34,493 nucleotides of DNA. Origin: JANRJY01 sp033763735. Its GTDB lineage: Bacteria > Bacteroidota > Bacteroidia > Cytophagales > UBA9547. The stretch lies in the NCBI GenBank assembly GCA_033763735.1, contig JANRJY010000105.1:1-34493 (forward strand). The letters run 5' to 3'. Below the pieces are notes generated by a model, which ran no database searches, was not told where the DNA came from, and was given only the letters and a program-made list of their open reading frames with translations. Shown one piece after another: positions 1-8,523 of the stretch (positions are counted from its first letter, which is position 1; the number at the start of each line of letters is the position of its first letter). Both the position numbers and the translations under genes were made by a program.

Positions 1-9
1 CGACCGCAC

Positions 10-258
10 CTAACTTTTGTACTTGGTAATAAATTTTTGCAAATCCGGAATGTTCAGATTTTTAAGTTTTTTCTCTAAAATCATAGCCTCTGACCTGGAA
101 TTTTTTGTTAATGTTAGTATTAAATCCCATGGGCTGTACGGTGAGGTCGATTTTTCAAAACCACTATTGTGCCGTAACAATCTTTGATTTACATCATTGG
201 TTTGCCCGATGTAATATCTTTTGCCTGAGGAAGAATACAATATATAAACGTAATACAT
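10..258 (-). CDS. Small GIY-YIG nuclease-domain protein (URI/UPF0213 type)
   Basis: An 82-residue protein that is essentially one GIY-YIG domain. It opens with YVYILYSSS and continues with YYIGQTNDVNQRL, giving the two motif halves (YVY and YIG), followed by the conserved Arg and a later Glu in the EAMILEKKLK helix. The family cleaves or nicks DNA, but the cellular role of these single-domain copies is unsettled. The reading frame stays open upstream to 351, but that extension is translation of the tRNA-Ser gene, so I start at the ATG at 256-258, where the domain itself begins. The gene lies 12 bp behind the 3' end of the tRNA on the same strand, so co-transcription from the tRNA promoter is plausible. 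The domain call is firm; the function is not. Confidence 0.88.
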   Translation of the reverse strand: MYYVYILYSSSGKRYYIGQTNDVNQRLLRHNSGFEKSTSPYSPWDLILTLTKNSRSEAMILEKKLKNLNIPDLQKFITKYKS

Positions 259-270
259 ATTATTAAAAAG

Positions 271-357
271 TAGAGGGAGAGGGATTCGAACCCCCGGATC
301 ACTCGCGCGATCAACAGTTTTCAAGACTGCCGCATTCGACCACTCTGCCATCCCTCT
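271..357 (-). tRNA. tRNA-Ser (anticodon UGA)
   Basis: Read on the minus strand, 357-351 (AGAGGGA) pairs with the complement of 272-278 to form a perfect 7-bp acceptor stem. The anticodon loop CTTGAAA places anticodon TGA at 323-321. The variable arm is long, with a GATC/GATC stem, as in class II serine tRNAs, and the T loop is TTCGAAT on a 5-bp stem with one G-U pair. CCA is not encoded. The discriminator base reads A at 271. Confidence 0.95.
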
Positions 358-466
358 GTTAAATTTTTTTATAAAAATTTCTGTTTAATTTAAAGTTGGT
401 CAAGCTTTTGATAAAACAGGGCTGCAAAGATAGTATTTATTTGATTTTTAAAATAAATTTTCAGAA

Positions 467-1366
467 TTATTTGAATTGTGAACCAACCAATGTACTATCT
501 GCCCTTTTACCATCCTTACGAAAGTCGTAGGTAGTTTTGCCTTTTTCATTGTATTCTTTTATTACATAAGGTTCAAAATCTTCCACAAAAGGATCCTTTG
601 GGTATTGGATTTCCTTTTTCTTTTTCTTGCTTGGGTAATATTCTGTCCAAATACCAATACGAACATTATCTTTGTAAGTACCTGCCAGCTGTAAGGTACC
701 TTCTTCAGTGAACAACAAATAATCCCCTTCTTTACTTCCCCATTGGATTGGAACTACTTCCTTTGGTTTTTTCTGATCCAAATCATAATAAGTTACTTTT
801 GAATCCGTAGGCCAACCTTTATAAAATCTCTTTTTGTCAAGTAAAATAAAGTTACGGTCATATTTTGCCCAACGACCATGTTTAGCACCTACATAAAAGA
901 TACCTTCTTCAATTACTTTCCTTCCTACACGTTTCATATACGGACCATGCAATATTCGAGCATATGGTTTGTCATCTTCAGTAATTGGTCCTATTATTAT
1001 TTGTCGTTTTTTCTTGTGATACCAATGAATATCTCTAACATAAGGGCTGGGTTCAACCCACTTTTTGAGAACAAAAAATATTTGATACTCTCTTTTTTTA
1101 ATATCTTTTCCTTTTCTAGTATAAGCACGTTTTGTTTTGAATCCATAAAATACTCGTGGTTTTGGTCTTTTAACCTTTGCATCGTCCTCTTTTTTTTGAG
1201 CATTTGTCAATGCAAGGGTTGGTGCTTTTGCAGTATCTATAGGTTTGTTTTCTCCGGTAACCTCATCATAAGCTTTTTCATATAATTCGCGCAAACGAAT
1301 TTTCTTTTGCGTTTTACAAGCCAGAAGACAGCTAAAAATTATTAATAATACAAGTAGATTTTTCAT
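467..1366 (-). CDS. Lipoprotein with MORN-like repeats
   Basis: The 299-residue protein starts with a lipoprotein signal: hydrophobic residues 4-16, then lipobox LLAC with Cys17, so it should be lipid-anchored. A Lys-rich linker follows. The rest carries spaced aromatic/glycine segments such as HGPYMK, GIFYVGAKHGRWAKY, GTYKDNVRIGIWTEYY and EYNEKGKTTYDF, which resemble the MORN/YwqK-type repeat found in many Bacteroidota lipoproteins. The family is structural or of unknown role, and no catalytic motif is visible. It is divergent from the Rossmann protein gene at 1446. A -7-like box on the minus strand lies 17 bp upstream of the ATG. The real gene is clear; the function is unknown. Confidence 0.8.
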   Translation of the reverse strand: MKNLLVLLIIFSCLLACKTQKKIRLRELYEKAYDEVTGENKPIDTAKAPTLALTNAQKKEDDAKVKRPKPRVFYGFKTKRAYTRKGKDIKKREYQIFFVLKKWVEPSPYVRDIHWYHKKKRQIIIGPITEDDKPYARILHGPYMKRVGRKVIEEGIFYVGAKHGRWAKYDRNFILLDKKRFYKGWPTDSKVTYYDLDQKKPKEVVPIQWGSKEGDYLLFTEEGTLQLAGTYKDNVRIGIWTEYYPSKKKKKEIQYPKDPFVEDFEPYVIKEYNEKGKTTYDFRKDGKRADSTLVGSQFK

Positions 1367-1383
1367 TTAATTTTACTCCATTC

Positions 1384-1391
1384 CAAAAATA
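1384..1391 (-). promoter_or_regulatory. -7 box for the lipoprotein gene
   Basis: On the minus strand the sequence reads TATTTTTG, matching TAnnTTTG, and ends 17 bp before the ATG at 1366. I see no convincing -33 TTG at the usual spacing, so this is a partial match. Confidence 0.4.
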
Positions 1392-1407
1392 CATGAATGT
1401 TTGCCTA

Positions 1408-1438
1408 TTGAATAACGAATTTAGAATAATTATATTTC
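1408..1438 (+). promoter_or_regulatory. Promoter upstream of the DUF2520 gene
   Basis: TTG (1408-1410), a 20-bp spacer, then TATATTTC (1431-1438), one mismatch from TAnnTTTG. Transcription would begin within a few bases of the ATG at 1446, implying a nearly leaderless message. Confidence 0.4.
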
Positions 1439-1445
1439 CAATGTT

Positions 1446-2228
1446 ATGAAAGTATGTATAATAGGATCAGGAAATCTGGCATGGCATCTGGCGCAAGCAT
1501 TGGATTCAAATGGTAATAGAATAACTGATGTATATAGTAGAAACAAACAAAACGCTCATAATTTGTGTAAAAAGCTATATCATGCAGAATCAACATCTGT
1601 TTTGAATTTCAGTGAAAGCAGCGCAGATCTCTTTATTGTTTGTGTTTCTGATGATGCAATTTTTTCTGTTATAAGTCAAATTCAAATTCCGGAAAACAAA
1701 ATTATCGTACATACTTCAGGTACATTATCATTGGATGTGTTTAAGGAGTTAAATAAATTCGAAAACTACGGAGTGTTTTATCCTGTTCAAACATTTACAA
1801 AATCCAAACAAATTTCTTTTAAAAACATTCCTATTTGTATTGAAGCCAATAATGTTCAAACTGAAAAAAACTTAGAAAAAATGGCATTTTCAATTTGTGA
1901 AAATGTGTGTTTTATTGATTCAAACGACAGAAAAATATTGCATTTGGCAGCAGTGTTTGCCTGTAATTTTACCACTCAATTAATTCAAATTTCAAAAAAT
2001 GTATTAGAAAAAAATGCCTTGCCTTTTGATATAATTAAACCACTGATTGCAGAAACCATTGAAAAAACGCTTCTAATAGGACCTGAAAAAGCAATAACCG
2101 GTCCTGCCATTCGAAACGATTATAACATAATTGAATCACATAAAAAATTGCTCGAAAAGGATAAATTAGTTTTAGATATATATTCTAAAATCACCGATAG
2201 TATTATTCAAACACATCGAAATCAATAA
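1446..2228 (+). CDS. Rossmann-fold DUF2520 protein (F420/NADP oxidoreductase-like)
   Basis: A 260-residue protein with an N-terminal nucleotide-binding fold: KVCIIGSGNLAWHLAQAL is a GxGNxA dinucleotide loop at residues 2-19. The middle (ADLFIVCVSDDAI, then IIVHTSGTLSLDVF) follows the pattern of 6-phosphogluconate-dehydrogenase-like and F420-dependent NADP reductase folds. The C-terminal half is helical (HLAAVFACNFTTQLIQIS) and matches the architecture of DUF2520 proteins widespread in Bacteroidota. The substrate is unknown. The gene precedes the aminotransferase on the same strand with a 41-bp gap that holds a separate -7 box, so the two may be transcribed together or separately. Confidence 0.85.
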   Translation: MKVCIIGSGNLAWHLAQALDSNGNRITDVYSRNKQNAHNLCKKLYHAESTSVLNFSESSADLFIVCVSDDAIFSVISQIQIPENKIIVHTSGTLSLDVFKELNKFENYGVFYPVQTFTKSKQISFKNIPICIEANNVQTEKNLEKMAFSICENVCFIDSNDRKILHLAAVFACNFTTQLIQISKNVLEKNALPFDIIKPLIAETIEKTLLIGPEKAITGPAIRNDYNIIESHKKLLEKDKLVLDIYSKITDSIIQTHRNQ

Positions 2229-2239
2229 CAGAATATTTG

Positions 2240-2247
2240 TACATTTG
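2240..2247 (+). promoter_or_regulatory. -7 box for the aminotransferase gene
   Basis: TACATTTG fits TAnnTTTG exactly and ends 22 bp before the ATG at 2270. No clear -33 TTG is present. Confidence 0.45.
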
Positions 2248-2269
2248 CAGCCTTTTTTATTTAACAGAA

Positions 2270-3571
2270 ATGAGACAAAAACTATTGAGTGAAGGTGCTA
2301 AGGAACTTAGCTATGAAATAAGGGAGATTGTAAAGAAAGCTGATAAAATCCAAAAAGCGGGACAAAAAGTAAATTGGGAAAACATTGGAGACCCAATTGC
2401 AAAAAATCATCAAATTCCGGAGTGGATTAAAGATATTGTCATAGAAACTGTTCGCAAAAACGAAACATATAGCTACTGCCCATCAAAAGGTGTACTCGAA
2501 ACTCGTGAGTTTCTTGCTGATTTGAATAACAAAAGAGGTGGCGCCCAAATCACTTCAGATGATATTCTTTTTTTCAATGGCTTGGGGGACGCTATTGGTA
2601 AAGTATATCAATTTTTGAGCCGTACTTCCAGAATAATAGGACCATCACCAGGTTACAGTACCCATTCATCTGCAGAATCAGCACATGCACATGCGCAACC
2701 TATCACCTATAATCTCGACCCAAATAATCATTGGTACCCTGATTTGGATGATTTGTATTTGAAGGTAAAATACAATCCAAATATTGTTGGCATCCTGATA
2801 ATTAACCCGGATAACCCAACAGGAATGGTATATCCTTTGGAACACCTCAAAAGAATTGTAGAAATCGCACGTGAATTCAATTTGTTCTTAATCAGTGATG
2901 AAATTTATCTGAATATCACTTACAATGGAGCTAGAGCATACTCGCTTGCAGAAGTCATTGAAGATGTACCAGGAATTGCAATGAAAGGTATATCCAAAGA
3001 ATTCCCTTGGCCCGGGGCTCGTTGTGGATGGATGGAATATTATAATAAGGACAAGGACTCCGAATTTAACAAATTGTGTTCGGCTATTGATAATGCCAAA
3101 ATGATAGAAGTGTGTGCAACAAAACTTCCACAGATGGTAATACCCAAAGTAATGTCTGATTCAAGGTATATGCCTTATAGAAAAGATTTGAATGAAAAAA
3201 TTGGAAGAAGAAGTTCCATTATATCCGAAATACTTTCGAAAAATAAATATGTGATGTTTAATCCGACTTATGGAGCATTTTACAATACCATTATTTTCAA
3301 AAAAGAATCGCTTCGTTCAAATCAGTTTTTACCAATCAATACTCCGGAGATTAAAAAACTAGTTGAGAGTTGGGTAAGCGAAAATGATGTGCAGCCAGAT
3401 AAGCGATTTGTATATTATTTGTTGGGTTCCAAAGGAATATGTGTGGTGCCTATTTCATCATTTTGTTCTGATTTACAAGGATTTAGATTGACATTGTTGG
3501 AGGAAGACGAAGCATTATTAACTCAGATATTTAGTAATTTGAACGATGCAATAAATGAGTATTGCGGATAA
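2270..3571 (+). CDS. PLP-dependent class I/II aminotransferase
   Basis: A 433-residue fold-type I aminotransferase acting in the cytoplasm, probably on an amino acid/2-oxo acid pair that I cannot identify. Visible family motifs are the IINPDNPTGMVY substrate-loop region, SDEIY with the cofactor-contacting Asp and Tyr, and the PLP-binding lysine K243 in GISKEFPWPGARCGW, where the following Arg is the usual phosphate contact. The C-terminal part (GICVVPISSF, FRLTLLE) is also typical. The frame is open 33 bp further upstream, but that segment (MYICSLFY...) contains the -7 promoter box and does not look like protein, so I chose the ATG at 2270. Length fits the family. Confidence 0.88.
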   Translation: MRQKLLSEGAKELSYEIREIVKKADKIQKAGQKVNWENIGDPIAKNHQIPEWIKDIVIETVRKNETYSYCPSKGVLETREFLADLNNKRGGAQITSDDILFFNGLGDAIGKVYQFLSRTSRIIGPSPGYSTHSSAESAHAHAQPITYNLDPNNHWYPDLDDLYLKVKYNPNIVGILIINPDNPTGMVYPLEHLKRIVEIAREFNLFLISDEIYLNITYNGARAYSLAEVIEDVPGIAMKGISKEFPWPGARCGWMEYYNKDKDSEFNKLCSAIDNAKMIEVCATKLPQMVIPKVMSDSRYMPYRKDLNEKIGRRSSIISEILSKNKYVMFNPTYGAFYNTIIFKKESLRSNQFLPINTPEIKKLVESWVSENDVQPDKRFVYYLLGSKGICVVPISSFCSDLQGFRLTLLEEDEALLTQIFSNLNDAINEYCG

Positions 3572-3595
3572 TATGAATTCGCCTTCAAAAAAAAG

Positions 3596-3898
3596 CTAAA
3601 TAGCTCCGGTCAATTTAAGTATAGAAAAAATAACAGCCATTTGACCAATTAGCAATCCGCAAATCCATTGAATAATTGAGGATTTGGTTTCGTTAATACT
3701 GATTTTAATTTCTGCACGAATCATATTAAACTCATGATCAATGCTATCGAATCTTTTATAGATTTGTTCTACATCTTTTTTAGTAGCTACCTCTTCTTTT
3801 GAGGCTTCTTTCATGTATTCTATCAATGCTTCGGCATCTTCTTTTGAAAAATTATATTTTTGTAAAATGTCGTAAGCTTTGAATTCAAGCGTTTTCAT
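3596..3898 (-). CDS. Small coiled-coil membrane protein (DUF1640/CCDC90-like)
   Basis: A 100-residue protein of three parts: a helical head (residues 1-35, SKEDAEALIEYMKEA), a polar stretch likely to form a coiled coil (36-75, VEQIYKRFDSIDHEFNMIR), and one C-terminal membrane helix (about 76-97, IIQWICGLLIGQMAVIFSIL). This is the layout of DUF1640-type proteins, which are common in bacteria beside unrelated genes and in some mobile elements; their function is not known. It converges with the aminotransferase gene across a 24-bp gap. A full promoter match ends about 5 bp before its ATG, suggesting a leaderless transcript. Confidence 0.75.
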   Translation of the reverse strand: MKTLEFKAYDILQKYNFSKEDAEALIEYMKEASKEEVATKKDVEQIYKRFDSIDHEFNMIRAEIKISINETKSSIIQWICGLLIGQMAVIFSILKLTGAI

Positions 3899-3902
3899 AA
3901 TT

Positions 3903-3934
3903 CAAATTTAGTAAAAAAGTAAATGAATTTGCAA
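3903..3934 (-). promoter_or_regulatory. Promoter of the DUF1640-like gene
   Basis: On the minus strand: TTG (3934-3932), 21-bp spacer, TAAATTTG (3910-3903). Both elements match the Bacteroidota consensus. The predicted transcription start falls on or next to the ATG at 3898. Confidence 0.55.
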
Positions 3935-3938
3935 CAAA

Positions 3939-4919
3939 TCACAACACCTCTTTCAAAAACCCACTAATCTCTTTATTCACAGCATCCAAATCTTTTGATT
4001 TCACATGTGAGCCCATCACATGATTACCTACTGTAGGCACAGCTACTAATTTCTTCTTTTCTGATTTTAATTGTGCATGCATCGATTTTATTGCCTCCAC
4101 ACTTACTAAGTCATCTTGCTCTTTTTCATTTTTGTAATAATATAAATTTAATATAGGGCAAGTTACAGCTTCAAATGTCTCTTTGTTCATTTTTGTTTCT
4201 AACAATTCTTGAAGTTGGGCCACTGCTTCTAACCGGAACTCTGGATACCAATATTTTTTAAAAACATCGCGTTTATCATCAGAAACCTGGTTTTTGCCTC
4301 CAACCACTAAACTTCCTATTTGAACACCCCATGGATTATTTGCAATAAAAGAAAGCGGATGTGCCAAACGAACATTGGGCGACATGTTTATCACTGCATA
4401 TACATCGTTTGGGTAAGTTGCTGCTAATATTAAAGCTAAAGTGCCCCCAGTAGAAGTACCCATTAGTATTACTTTTTTACCCAATTTTTTGCCAATAACC
4501 AAGGCGTCTTTTGCTGATTGCCATAGTGCATCAACGGTTATTCCTTTCATATTTTCTACAGTATCTATACCATGATATGCCAATCTGCTCAAATACAAAT
4601 TAGCGTTTAATTGCTTGGCTATATTTCTATGGGTAGGATTACCTTCTTCTTGACTTGCCGAATATCCATGCAAATACACAATACAATATTCTGTAACTTC
4701 TTTAACTGAATCATTATTCCATACAATTCGAGCCTCATTATCAGACTTTACTTTATGTTGCGATTCTTTGGCAACAATATTAGACTCCATTTCAAGAATA
4801 TCTTCATTAAAAACAGGTAATGATTGGTCATATTTTGGCGTAGACGGATTTGGTCCCAACATGTATCCTAAAACCAAAATAACTCCAATAGATATGAATA
4901 TAAATCTCCGAGTTCTCAT
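3939..4919 (-). CDS. Membrane-anchored alpha/beta hydrolase
   Basis: A 326-residue serine hydrolase. Residues 6-22 form a hydrophobic helix after two arginines, best read as an uncleaved anchor or signal peptide, which places the enzyme outside the cytoplasm. The oxyanion-side motif is YLHGYSAS (82-89). The nucleophile is S156 in GTSTGG, with His300 in GNHVMGS and an acidic residue at D269/D270 completing a likely triad. The fold resembles monoglyceride lipase and carboxylesterase-type hydrolases, but the substrate cannot be told from sequence. It is divergent from the ThuA-domain gene, with a 194-bp gap in which I see no confident promoter. Confidence 0.85.
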   Translation of the reverse strand: MRTRRFIFISIGVILVLGYMLGPNPSTPKYDQSLPVFNEDILEMESNIVAKESQHKVKSDNEARIVWNNDSVKEVTEYCIVYLHGYSASQEEGNPTHRNIAKQLNANLYLSRLAYHGIDTVENMKGITVDALWQSAKDALVIGKKLGKKVILMGTSTGGTLALILAATYPNDVYAVINMSPNVRLAHPLSFIANNPWGVQIGSLVVGGKNQVSDDKRDVFKKYWYPEFRLEAVAQLQELLETKMNKETFEAVTCPILNLYYYKNEKEQDDLVSVEAIKSMHAQLKSEKKKLVAVPTVGNHVMGSHVKSKDLDAVNKEISGFLKEVL

Positions 4920-5113
4920 TGTTTTATGAATTTAAATATCGAACTATTTCATTAATAATCAGTCCCAACATTATTTATTTTACTTAAGTATATATGTTAA
5001 TGCACGAAATAATGAAGTAAATATGACATTAAATTTTATCCATTTGACTTGTTTACTAATATTTCTCTTAGAAATTTGTAAAAAAATCTTTAGTATATAC
5101 TATTTTACATACA

Positions 5114-8100
5114 ATGAAGTTACAATTAATGCTTAAAACTTTTTTAATCCTTAGTATTACGATAGCCCTGCTATCATGCGGATCCAACGACAAAAGAATA
5201 TTGGTTTTTTCAAAAACAGGAGGATTTAGACATGAATCAATTGCCAACGGAAAGATAGCCTTAATGGAATTAGGCAAAATAAATAATATTATAGTTGATA
5301 CTTCTGAAAATGCTGATGTTTTTAATGATGATGACTTAAAAAAATATAGTGCTATTGTGTTCTTGAGCACTACTGGTAATATACTTACTTTCGAACAAAA
5401 AATTGCCTTTGAAAGGTACATCCAATCAGGGGGCGGATTTGTTGGCATTCATGCGGCTACTGACACGGAATATGGTTGGAAATGGTACAACAAACTTGTG
5501 GGAGGGCAATTCTTAGGTCATCCTGCAATACAAAAGGCCACAATTAATATCAAAGATAATCATCACGAATCTACCATAGAATTGCCTAATCCATGGGTTC
5601 GTACGGATGAGTGGTATAATTTCAAAAATTTTAATAAAGATGTGCATGTTCTTGCTCAAATTGACGAAAAAACATATCAAGGTGGTACCATGGGCGAAGA
5701 TCATCCTATGATTTGGTATCATGAATATGATGGAGGAAGGGCATTTTATACTGCTTGTGGTCACACCAAGGAATCATACTCAGAGGAATTATTTCTTAAA
5801 CATATTTTAGGTGGCATAACCTATGCCATAGGGGAAAATAAAAGAGATTATTCAAAAGCAAAAAGCCAGCAAATGCCTGATCAAAGCAGATTTTCAAAAC
5901 AAATAATCAAAAACAACTTAAACGAACCTATGGCTCTTGCAATTTCAGATGATGGTTCAAAAATATTCTTTTGCGAACGAAGAGGTAAAGTGTTTGTATA
6001 TGAGCCTATTAAAGGAATAACTCGGCAAATCGCATTTTTAAAAGTTGAAGATTTTGCCGGACATGGTATCATGGGCATGACACTTGATCCTGACTTTTCT
6101 TACAATAGCTGGGTATACATATTTCATTTAAAATTGGATTCCACTTACAGACTTTCCCGATTCAAATATCAGGATGACAAACTGGATTTGAATTCGGAGC
6201 AAATAGTGTTTTCAATGCCATTTGACAGAGAGCCGGGTGCACATAATGGCGGTACAATACTTTTTGATAAATATCGCAATTTACTCATATCCATTGGTGA
6301 CAACACCCCGCCATGGCAAGCGAATGGTTACCCTCCTTACGATGAAAGACCCGGCAGAAAATTATATAATGCCCAAAGAACCGCTTCAAATACACAAGAT
6401 TTGAGAGGCAAAATATTGAGAATCAAACCCAACATCTATGGTCCGGGATATACCATTCCGGATGGAAACTTGTTTGACAAAAGTGGTAAAGAAGGTCGTC
6501 CGGAAATATATGCTATGGGTTGCCGAAACCCTTGGAGAATGTCGTACGATAAAAACACAAACTTTGTATATTGGGGTGAAGTAGGTCCTGATGCGGGAAA
6601 AGACAGTACTATCGGGCCGAGAGGTTATGATGAAATTAATCAAGCCAAAAAACCCGGTAATTTTGGATGGCCATATTTTGTAGCCAATTCCAAACCTTAT
6701 AAAATAATGGATTTGGTTGCACCGGGAGAAGGAGCTTTGGCCAATGTGGAACGTCCCGAAAACAATTCGCCTTATAATACCGGTCTCAAATACCTGCCAA
6801 AACCAACCGATGCATTTATTTATTACCCATATGCCGATTCGTGGGAATTTCCTGAAGTAGGAAAAGGAGGCAGAACTGCATGTGCGGGACCAATTTACCA
6901 TTTCAACGATGCAGAAAAAAGCTCATCAGTAAGGTTTCCCAGATATTATGATGGCAAACTTTTTATTTTTGAATGGATGCGCGATTGGGTTAAAGTTGTT
7001 ACAACAGACAAAAATGGCGATTACATAAAAATGGAACCATTCGCACCTCATTTGCGATTTGACCACCCAACACACATGGTATTTGCACCTGACGGATCAT
7101 TATATTACTTGGAATATGGTTTTATATGGTATTCACAAAACGAAAACGCACGACTTTCAAGAATCATTTATAGTGAAGGAAACAGACCTCCTGTGGCAAA
7201 ATTAAGCTTGTCAGATAGCATAGGTGACTTGCCTTTGAAAGTAAACTTTGATGCCAGTAAGTCTATGGATCCGGATGGAGACAAATTGTCATATGAATGG
7301 TGTTTTGAAGGCGCTAATGTCAATTCTACAAAACCTAAAGATGAATATACGTTTACAAAACCAGGCATTTATAACGTCAATCTTACTATAATTGACAATA
7401 ACGGAGCACGTAATACGGAGATAAAAAAGGTAATAGTGGGTAATACGTATCCCAAAGTTAAAATAGAACTATTGGGAAGTAGCGAGTCATTTTACTTTCA
7501 AGAGTCAGATATCAACTACAAAATAAATATTTCAGATAAAGAAGATAAAATTATTGACCCTAATTCCATTGAAGTATTACTAAATTATACTCCACATGGA
7601 AAAGATATTTTTCCGATGGTAAGTTCCGGACATCAAGAAACTCCTAAAGAAAGAGAAATCACTGAAAATGTTTTAATTGCTCAAAGCGATTGCAAAAGTT
7701 GCCATGCATTCAAAAAACAATCTGTAGGTCCATCTTTTTATGACATAGCTCAGAAATACAAAAATGACAATAAGGCTATTGATTATTTGGCAAATAAAAT
7801 TATCAAAGGTGGTTCAGGAGTTTGGGGCGATCATGCCATGAGTGCACATCCACAATTATCAAATACCATTGCAAAAGATATGGTGAAATATATTTTGTCA
7901 ATCGCTTATGACGAAAACGACAAATACTCACGAAAACTATCTCCTTCGGGTACAATTCCGGCTTCAGAATTTAAAGGTAAAAAGGGCTGGTTTTACATTA
8001 CCGCTTCTTATACTGATAAAGGAAATAATTTGTTAAATAGGCTTACGAGTTATCACACTATCACTTTACATCCTCCATTAATTAATGCTATTGATGCAGA

Positions 8101-8512
8101 TTCCATTCGTAAGTACGTAGCAATTTCTAATTCAGAAAAAGAAAATACACTTATATATGTTGGGGCATTTCAGCATAATTCACATATCTATTTTAAAGAT
8201 GTAGATTTAACCAGCATTGGGTCGGTTACGGTTAAAATAAATTCAAACAGAGCTAGTGGAAGCCTTAGAATAATGGCAAATGACCCAAATAATGGCGTTT
8301 TATTAGGTTCAATACCTGTAGTTCCTCAATTAGCTTGGGAAAAATGGGATGCTCAAACTGTTCAATTAAAACCCACAATTGGTCATAAGAAATTGTTTTT
8401 TGTGTTTAGCGATAACAATGAAGGGAACTTAAACTTATCAGGTGAATATAGAGATATTAATATTTTAGATATTCGATTCAACAGAAGTATTCCTTTTAAA
8501 TCAAATCCATAA
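5114..8512 (+). CDS. Multidomain lipoprotein: ThuA, PQQ-type sugar dehydrogenase, PKD, cytochrome c, CBM-like
   Basis: A 1132-residue secreted lipoprotein (lipobox LLSC, Cys22). Domains in order: ThuA-like (about 26-243, RILVFSKTGGFRHES, GGGFVGIHAATDTEYGW); six-bladed sugar/sorbosone dehydrogenase propeller (about 255-680, with GHGIMGMTLDPDF, GAHNGGTILFD, RGKILRIKP, YAMGCRNPWRMSYD); PKD (about 690-776, DASKSMDPDGDKLSYEW); class I cytochrome c (about 850-940, haem motif C860-K-S-C863-H864, likely axial Met909); and a C-terminal beta-sandwich resembling carbohydrate-binding domains (about 960-1125). The propeller family oxidises sugars with PQQ, so the attached haem could take the electrons; that is inference. 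It is followed 11 bp later by the isomerase-like gene, so the two form an operon. Confidence 0.92.
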   Translation: MKLQLMLKTFLILSITIALLSCGSNDKRILVFSKTGGFRHESIANGKIALMELGKINNIIVDTSENADVFNDDDLKKYSAIVFLSTTGNILTFEQKIAFERYIQSGGGFVGIHAATDTEYGWKWYNKLVGGQFLGHPAIQKATINIKDNHHESTIELPNPWVRTDEWYNFKNFNKDVHVLAQIDEKTYQGGTMGEDHPMIWYHEYDGGRAFYTACGHTKESYSEELFLKHILGGITYAIGENKRDYSKAKSQQMPDQSRFSKQIIKNNLNEPMALAISDDGSKIFFCERRGKVFVYEPIKGITRQIAFLKVEDFAGHGIMGMTLDPDFSYNSWVYIFHLKLDSTYRLSRFKYQDDKLDLNSEQIVFSMPFDREPGAHNGGTILFDKYRNLLISIGDNTPPWQANGYPPYDERPGRKLYNAQRTASNTQDLRGKILRIKPNIYGPGYTIPDGNLFDKSGKEGRPEIYAMGCRNPWRMSYDKNTNFVYWGEVGPDAGKDSTIGPRGYDEINQAKKPGNFGWPYFVANSKPYKIMDLVAPGEGALANVERPENNSPYNTGLKYLPKPTDAFIYYPYADSWEFPEVGKGGRTACAGPIYHFNDAEKSSSVRFPRYYDGKLFIFEWMRDWVKVVTTDKNGDYIKMEPFAPHLRFDHPTHMVFAPDGSLYYLEYGFIWYSQNENARLSRIIYSEGNRPPVAKLSLSDSIGDLPLKVNFDASKSMDPDGDKLSYEWCFEGANVNSTKPKDEYTFTKPGIYNVNLTIIDNNGARNTEIKKVIVGNTYPKVKIELLGSSESFYFQESDINYKINISDKEDKIIDPNSIEVLLNYTPHGKDIFPMVSSGHQETPKEREITENVLIAQSDCKSCHAFKKQSVGPSFYDIAQKYKNDNKAIDYLANKIIKGGSGVWGDHAMSAHPQLSNTIAKDMVKYILSIAYDENDKYSRKLSPSGTIPASEFKGKKGWFYITASYTDKGNNLLNRLTSYHTITLHPPLINAIDADSIRKYVAISNSEKENTLIYVGAFQHNSHIYFKDVDLTSIGSVTVKINSNRASGSLRIMANDPNNGVLLGSIPVVPQLAWEKWDAQTVQLKPTIGHKKLFFVFSDNNEGNLNLSGEYRDINILDIRFNRSIPFKSNP

Positions 8513-8523
8513 ATTAATAAAAA

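Noticed and set aside
259..351. N-terminal extension of the GIY-YIG protein
   Set aside because: It is read through the tRNA-Ser gene; the domain and a normal ATG begin at 258.
878..1285. 135-codon open frame on the plus strand
   Set aside because: It is antisense to the lipoprotein gene; the Phe/Ser/Ile-rich composition is what the complement of Lys-rich codons gives.
2237..2269. Upstream start for the aminotransferase
   Set aside because: It lies over a -7 promoter box and adds residues unlike the family N terminus.
6386..6901. 171-codon open frame on the minus strand
   Set aside because: It is antisense to the conserved dehydrogenase propeller and has no recognisable domain.
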